14,935 nucleotides of DNA, from assembly GCA_002493755.1 (NCBI GenBank), contig DKZT01000011.1, positions 45,574 to 60,508 of the forward strand, read 5' to 3'. Under the pieces are notes generated by a model that did not search any database, was not told where the DNA came from, and saw nothing but the letters and a program-made list of their open reading frames with translations. This document shows positions 12,465-14,935 of this stretch, in pieces (position 1 is the stretch's first letter; each line of letters opens with the position of its first letter). The position numbers were made by a program, and so were the translations under genes. The stretch is from Ruminococcaceae bacterium UBA7067 (GTDB lineage: Bacteria > Bacillota > Clostridia > Oscillospirales > Acutalibacteraceae).

Positions 12465-12767
12465 ATGAACGAATTGAGAAAAGAGGCTCTTATTCAAAAT
12501 GCTTTAGAGCGTTGCCGTTTCACACCAAAAGCTGTAAGACGAATAGCTCAATGCTTGATGAGCAGACTGCCTGTAATTATCAAAGGAGTTCAGGGACCGA
12601 CAGGAAAAACAAGTTTGTGTCGTGAACTCAGGTCGCTTGGCATATGCGCCGTGGAGGAATGGGAACTGTCTGAAACACCGGAATCTGTTTTTGCGAAAGA
12701 GTTCATAAAAGAGCGTGATAGCAACAACTGCTGTATTACTATCACACTCAATGAACGCATTATTTAA
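12465..12767 (+). CDS. Mini P-loop protein (uncharacterised phage early protein)
   Basis: A 100-residue protein with a helical, basic N-terminus (EALIQNALERCRFTPKAVRRIAQCLMSRL) followed by a hydrophobic strand and a glycine-rich phosphate-binding loop, VIIKGVQGPTGKTSLC (residues about 37-52, Lys48). After the loop, ELRSLGICAVEEWEL continues with an acidic segment. There is no clear Walker B motif, arginine finger or room for a full NTPase fold, so it may bind nucleotide without being a standard ATPase. I do not know a named family with confidence. The ATG at 12465 follows GGGGAGGTGA; an in-frame ATG upstream at 12438 lacks a ribosome site. It is the first gene after operator O4, and its last eight bases overlap the opposing gene end to end. 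Confidence 0.7.
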   Translation: MNELRKEALIQNALERCRFTPKAVRRIAQCLMSRLPVIIKGVQGPTGKTSLCRELRSLGICAVEEWELSETPESVFAKEFIKERDSNNCCITITLNERII

Positions 12768-13050
12768 GTTTACTTTTGCTTTTCAAAATTATTGGTGATT
12801 TTTCAGAGACATTAAAAACCCAATTTAGGGCACTGGTATTCTGAACTTTATAACCGCTCTTTAGCATAGCTCCCTTAAACTCACCGTTTGTAAAATAATC
12901 TCCCTCAATCCATTGCTTTAATCCATATGATGTGTGTTTAGGATTAAAGCTTTTGATTGGGATCAGATTATTGGCTATCCATTTAAGCAAAAAAGCTTTT
13001 CTGTCTTCAGATAATTCATCAAAGCGTTCTGGAAGATCTAAAGTTTCCAT
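12760..13050 (-). CDS. Uncharacterised phage protein, opposing strand within the early operon
   Basis: A 96-residue soluble protein (METLDLPERFDELSEDRKAFLLKWI...) with a recognisable but, to me, unnamed block: PKHTSYGLKQWIEGDYFTNGEFKGAMLKSGYKV...LNWVFNVSEKSP. From memory similar blocks occur in hypothetical proteins of Clostridia phages. The ATG at 13050 follows AAGGGAGGTGAACAGA; the in-frame GTG at 13059 is inside that ribosome site. It has its own promoter (TTGTTC-17-TAGAAT, 13102 to 13074). It faces the early transcript and overlaps the end of the mini P-loop gene by 8 bp. Independent promoter plus reversed orientation is the pattern of a cargo ('moron') gene expressed in the lysogen. Confidence 0.7.
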   Translation of the reverse strand: METLDLPERFDELSEDRKAFLLKWIANNLIPIKSFNPKHTSYGLKQWIEGDYFTNGEFKGAMLKSGYKVQNTSALNWVFNVSEKSPIILKSKSKLK

Positions 13051-13073
13051 TCTGTTCACCTCCCTTCACCGAC

Positions 13074-13102
13074 ATTCTATCACAAAAAGAGAGCGTGAAC
13101 AA
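13074..13102 (-). promoter_or_regulatory. Promoter of the opposing-strand gene
   Basis: On the minus strand: TTGTTC (13102-13097), 17-bp spacer, TAGAAT (13079-13074). It carries none of the GTTTGA-type operators, so it should be active in the lysogen. Confidence 0.55.
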
Positions 13103-13124
13103 CAGAAAGCTAAACCTTGTGTTT

Positions 13125-13144
13125 AAAGAGTAGGGAGGTGAGAG
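13125..13144 (+). repeat. Leader repeat, copy 2
   Basis: Second copy of the leader/ribosome-site segment (19 of 20 bases identical to 12444-12463). It supplies the ribosome site for the GTG-started gene at 13147. Confidence 0.7.
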
Positions 13145-13146
13145 GT

Positions 13147-13347
13147 GTGGATAACCACTGTGAGTTTTCTGATTATTTGTCAGCGTTAGCCGGAATAGCC
13201 GCCAATATGCGTTATTGTGATTGGCTTAGAGCCGTTCAGGCAATTGACAAAAAGTTTTCCTCCGAATGTTCAAAAGTGAAGATTGAGAATCCTGAGGAAT
13301 TAAAAAAAGTTCTGCGTTTGGAATTTAATGATGTAATTATTCCGTAA
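13147..13347 (+). CDS. Small hypothetical phage early protein
   Basis: A 66-residue protein starting at GTG 13147 (VDNHCEFSDYLSALAGIAANMRYCDWLRAVQAID...), five bases after GGGAGGTGA. It is predicted mostly helical, with a neutral N-terminal half and a charged C-terminal half. I recognise no family. An earlier TTG at 13117 would run through the ribosome site and is not credible. It is the first gene of the rightward string that resumes after the opposing gene. Confidence 0.6.
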   Translation: MDNHCEFSDYLSALAGIAANMRYCDWLRAVQAIDKKFSSECSKVKIENPEELKKVLRLEFNDVIIP

Positions 13348-13369
13348 CTATTTGAAAGGAGCAACCGCA

Positions 13370-13582
13370 ATGAGCGAAAGAAAGTATAGTGAAAGAATGT
13401 GGTTTAACGGACTGCCTGTTTGGTCGGTTAGTTTACGCAATGTTGAAACAAATGAATTAATCACAATTGAAGTCCCGGCTGTAACTAACGAGGAGGCTAC
13501 CGGTAAGCTCTCTGATTTATTAGGACACGATGGTATGTATAGATGGGAAGGAACCGGTCCTGCCTACGAGAATGCGGAATAG
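13370..13582 (+). CDS. Small hypothetical phage early protein
   Basis: A 70-residue protein (MSERKYSERMWFNGLPVWSVSLRNVETNELITIEVPAVTNEEA...). The ATG at 13370 follows AAAGGAG at 8 bases. Its middle looks like a small beta-rich domain with alternating hydrophobics (VWSVSLRNV, ELITIEVPAV). No family is recognised. It starts 22 bp after the preceding stop and shares a similar GAAAGGAGCAAC leader with the next gene. Confidence 0.6.
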   Translation: MSERKYSERMWFNGLPVWSVSLRNVETNELITIEVPAVTNEEATGKLSDLLGHDGMYRWEGTGPAYENAE

Positions 13583-13609
13583 TCCAATTTTAGAAAAGGA
13601 GCAACTACA

Positions 13610-13813
13610 ATGCCAAAATTACGCCTTATTGACACCAAAGACAAGTTTCTGCTTGAGATTGACGGTAAGGAGATACCGTATATCACAAGCTACAACTTAA
13701 CCCGAACGGTCGGCAACTGCATATTGCTTAAGCTTGCTCTGAGCGTCGCCGATGTGGACGAAATCATTATCGAGAATGACAAGTTTGAGCTTAACAAAGA
13801 GTTGAAGACTTAG
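13610..13813 (+). CDS. Small hypothetical phage early protein, beta-rich
   Basis: A 67-residue protein (MPKLRLIDTKDKFLLEIDGKEIPYITSYNLTRTVGNCILLKLALSVADVDEIIIEND...). The alternating pattern suggests a compact beta fold. The ATG follows AAAAGGAG at 8 bases. I do not recognise a family. It ends six bases before the 24-bp palindrome at 13819-13842. Confidence 0.62.
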   Translation: MPKLRLIDTKDKFLLEIDGKEIPYITSYNLTRTVGNCILLKLALSVADVDEIIIENDKFELNKELKT

Positions 13814-13818
13814 TCTGT

Positions 13819-13842
13819 AAATGTTTCACCGGTGAAACATTT
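13819..13842. repeat. 24-bp perfect palindrome, parS-like (TGTTTCAC-CG-GTGAAACA core)
   Basis: The sequence is perfectly self-complementary across 24 bp with no loop (centre 13830/13831). The core TGTTTCACCGGTGAAACA differs from the ParB target parS (TGTTTCACGTGAAACA) only by two extra central bases. It lies between two early genes. A perfect palindrome without a loop suits a protein site better than a terminator, although TTTTG follows. Confidence 0.7.
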
Positions 13843-13898
13843 TGTGCGCCGGTAATAGTCCAAGCCGAGTGATAAATACAATGAAACGAGGTGATTTT

Positions 13899-14132
13899 AT
13901 GTCAGACATGACAGATATGTCCGAGAAGTTAATTGCTTTGAAGAAAATCGAAGAGCGTGACGACATCTACATATTGTGTGAAGAGGCAGGGAAGCTTGTT
14001 GGTATTGCTCCGCAGGCTCTTAGAGAACAGGCAAAAAAAGACCCGTCTAAGCTTGGATTCAATGTTATCGTAGCAGGAACCAGTGTTCGCATTCCAAGAT
14101 TGCCGTTCCTGCAATATCTTAAAGGCAGTTAA
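13899..14132 (+). CDS. Excisionase-like / helix-turn-helix DNA-binding protein
   Basis: A 77-residue protein whose second half reads as a MerR/excisionase-type winged HTH: IYILCEEAGKLVGIAPQALREQAKKDPSKLGFNVIVAGTSVRIPRLPFLQYL (residues about 25-76, in order recognition helix then wing). Small proteins like this act as excisionases or early regulators in Firmicutes phages and ICEs. The ATG at 13899 follows GAGGTGAT four bases away. An earlier in-frame start would read through the parS-like palindrome and has no ribosome site. If it is the excisionase, it would bias the integrase toward excision and restoration of feoB. Confidence 0.72.
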   Translation: MSDMTDMSEKLIALKKIEERDDIYILCEEAGKLVGIAPQALREQAKKDPSKLGFNVIVAGTSVRIPRLPFLQYLKGS

Positions 14133-14160
14133 TCTGCCAGGTTGAAAGGAGAAAACCCGA

Positions 14161-14490
14161 ATGGAAAATTTAAAGGAGCTTTTGTTTCAAAAAGCATTTA
14201 ACTACTGTAACGAGTTTTACAGGATTTCAGAACCATTTAACCCGTATGCTGAGATAAGCGAGACAGAGAAGCGTTTATCAATTCGTGCGAGTACGCTTAC
14301 GGCGTTAATCGCTGAGGCAGGGCTGACGGATGAGTATAATATCTGGAAAGCTATGAGAACACAGAAGATAGGCAACGAAGGCGAGATGAGTTCCAATGTG
14401 GTGGCAGGTGATTTTAATTATTCTGGCGGTGCTGACAGCTGTAATTGTGTTCGGTGTGGTAGCACTGCTGCTGATAGCGGCGAGAGTTGA
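14161..14490 (+). CDS. Hypothetical phage early protein with atypical C-terminal tail
   Basis: A 109-residue protein with a helical N-terminal two-thirds (MENLKELLFQKAFNYCNEFYRISEPFNPYAEI..., then RASTLTALIAEAGLTDEYNIWKAMRTQKIG). From about residue 75 the character changes to a Gly/Ser/Cys-rich tail (NVVAGDFNYSGGADSCNCVRCGS...). In that tail the DNA also encodes, in the next frame, a well-formed membrane protein (14396-14557), so the odd tail is probably shaped by the overlapping gene. The ATG follows AAAGGAG. No family is recognised. Confidence 0.65.
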   Translation: MENLKELLFQKAFNYCNEFYRISEPFNPYAEISETEKRLSIRASTLTALIAEAGLTDEYNIWKAMRTQKIGNEGEMSSNVVAGDFNYSGGADSCNCVRCGSTAADSGES

Positions 14491-14557
14491 GAGAATGTAT
14501 CCGTACATAACAGGCACGGAAGAATCTAACGAGGAGGAAACGGCACACGATGATTGA
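14396..14557 (+). CDS. Nested small membrane protein (53 aa), overlapping frame
   Basis: An ATG at 14396, inside the preceding gene and one frame away, opens a 53-codon frame. It encodes MWWQ, a long hydrophobic helix (VILIILAVLTAVIVFGVVAL onward, residues about 5-29), a basic ARVER stop-transfer segment and an acidic tail (EESNEEETAHDD). Hydrophobic helix, positive boundary and polar tail in one uninterrupted short frame is a coherent single-pass membrane protein. The ribosome site is weak (AAGGCGAG ten bases upstream), so translation may depend on coupling to the host gene. Its end overlaps the next gene's start by eight bases. A +1 frameshift from the preceding gene is an alternative way to express it. 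Confidence 0.6.
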   Translation: MWWQVILIILAVLTAVIVFGVVALLLIAARVERMYPYITGTEESNEEETAHDD

Positions 14558-14780
14558 TTACGCTGAGTGGGTGAACGAGTACGAACAGGAGCTTGAGCGG
14601 CTTGTTTCTATGAAGGACAAGCTTGAAGCTAAGTACAACAGTACCATTATTAAGGATGAAAACGGCAGGCTCGATCTTAAGTGCCGTATCGCCCACTACA
14701 AGCAGTTAATCCTTGAGTGCCAATCAACAATAATAATTCTTAAGGAAAAAGCTAAGAAATACAAGGAGGATAAGAAATGA
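14550..14780 (+). CDS. Small coiled-coil phage protein
   Basis: A 76-residue, highly charged, helical protein (MIDYAEWVNEYEQELERLVSMKDKLEAKYN..., ending LKEKAKKYKEDKK) with heptad-like spacing of Leu/Ile, predicted to form a coiled coil. GAGGAGG lies 12 bases before the ATG, rather far. Its start overlaps the end of the nested membrane gene and its stop overlaps the next start (ATGA), so the three are tightly coupled. It may be a scaffold or partner for the adjacent proteins (inference). Confidence 0.65.
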   Translation: MIDYAEWVNEYEQELERLVSMKDKLEAKYNSTIIKDENGRLDLKCRIAHYKQLILECQSTIIILKEKAKKYKEDKK

Positions 14781-14935
14781 GTATAACGGTCAAAACACAA
14801 GCCGAACTTGATGCAATTCCGATCGATACTGAAGAACAGATATACATTGAGTTTGGACAACCGCGGGACCGTGCGGTTGTAAACAAAAGGTACAAATACC
14901 CCGTCGAGGCGAGGGAAAACAGCTCAGTCGTGGCG
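14777..14935 (+). CDS. Hypothetical phage protein (partial, runs off right edge)
   Basis: The first 53 codons of an open frame (MSITVKTQAELDAIPIDTEEQIYIEFGQPRDRAVVNKRYKYPVEARENSSVVA). The ATG overlaps the previous stop and follows AAGGAGG at good spacing. The end, VEARENSSVVA, looks like the first unit of the 'VEA.GNSSV' short beta repeats that I recall in uncharacterised Firmicutes phage proteins, where they would form a beta-helix-like solenoid. Only one unit is in view, so the repeat call is tentative. Confidence 0.65.
   Translation, partial: MSITVKTQAELDAIPIDTEEQIYIEFGQPRDRAVVNKRYKYPVEARENSSVVA

Larger units (their letters stand above)
9057..14935. mobile_element. Integrated temperate phage or phage-like element (left part) inserted in feoB
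   Basis: The element begins where feoB homology ends (about 9057-9060) and continues past the window's right edge. Its content is a standard lysogeny module: tyrosine integrase next to the junction, cargo genes, a CI-like repressor, divergent Cro-like DUF739 protein, and a run of short closely spaced early genes including an excisionase-like HTH protein. No structural, packaging, replication or conjugation genes are visible yet, so a complete prophage, a satellite and an ICE cannot be told apart. The crossover base and the right attachment site cannot be determined from this window. Confidence 0.85.

Noticed and set aside
13842..13898. Longer start for the excisionase-like gene
   Set aside because: The extension begins in the palindrome and has no ribosome site; GAGGTGAT directly precedes the ATG at 13899.
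14161..14557. Single frameshifted gene joining the 14161 frame with the membrane segment
   Set aside because: I see no classic slippery site, and the membrane frame has its own ATG; kept as an alternative, not the main call.

Overview
The window looks like a Clostridia (Firmicutes) chromosome, most likely a Ruminococcus/Oscillospiraceae-type gut bacterium. This rests on moderate-to-low GC, strong AGGAGG-type ribosome sites, frequent TTG/GTG starts, lipoprotein solute-binding proteins and the families present. The genus is inference. No rRNA, tRNA or CRISPR array was found, and no gene-free stretch exceeds 300 bases.

Left part, 1-5841 (nutrient sensing and uptake). A leftward operon encodes two paralogous solute-binding lipoproteins in tandem (1962-3350, 539-1951), then the start of a MalF-type ABC permease that runs off the edge. 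Diverging from it is an OmpR-type response regulator (3500-4171) overlapping its histidine kinase (4168-5841). The 149-bp divergent intergenic region holds two 19-bp boxes in inverted orientation, each with two CATCTG-type half-sites 11 bp apart. This is the geometry expected of an OmpR/PhoB-type regulator, so the kinase/regulator pair probably controls the transporter and itself.

Middle part, 5842-9056 (core genes). A near-consensus promoter drives a UPF0340 protein (5931-6488) and an HD-domain phosphohydrolase (6488-7078). A hairpin with perfect 20-bp arms follows, shared with the convergent feoB. That feoB is cut at its 5' end: homology begins in the G2 region (HTGNWTGKTV), and the G1/P-loop (GNPNVGKS-type) is absent.

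Right part, about 9060-14935 (integrated temperate phage or phage-like element, left end only). It begins where the feoB homology stops. In order it carries three 11-bp tandem repeats, the integrase terminator, a tyrosine integrase, a probable ~80-nt small RNA with its own promoter and terminator, an uncharacterised gene with a DUF2442 gene, a RelE/ParE-type toxin with its antitoxin, and a compact CI-like repressor. Divergent from the repressor is a Cro-like DUF739 protein, followed by small early genes: a mini P-loop protein, an opposing cargo gene, several unknowns, an excisionase-like HTH protein, a nested small membrane protein and a coiled-coil protein. The genetic switch is readable in the sequence: three 16-bp operators (GTTTGA-N4-TCAAAC type) sit on the two divergent promoters, and a fourth, perfectly palindromic copy overlaps the cro stop codon.

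Main points of interest: (1) the element splits feoB between its P-loop and the rest of the gene, so excision could act as a switch for iron uptake; (2) an orphan antisense-like RNA beside the integrase; (3) the regulator box pair; (4) the four-operator switch with a repressor that has no cleavable domain; (5) a nested membrane micro-gene; (6) a parS-like 24-bp palindrome in the early operon.
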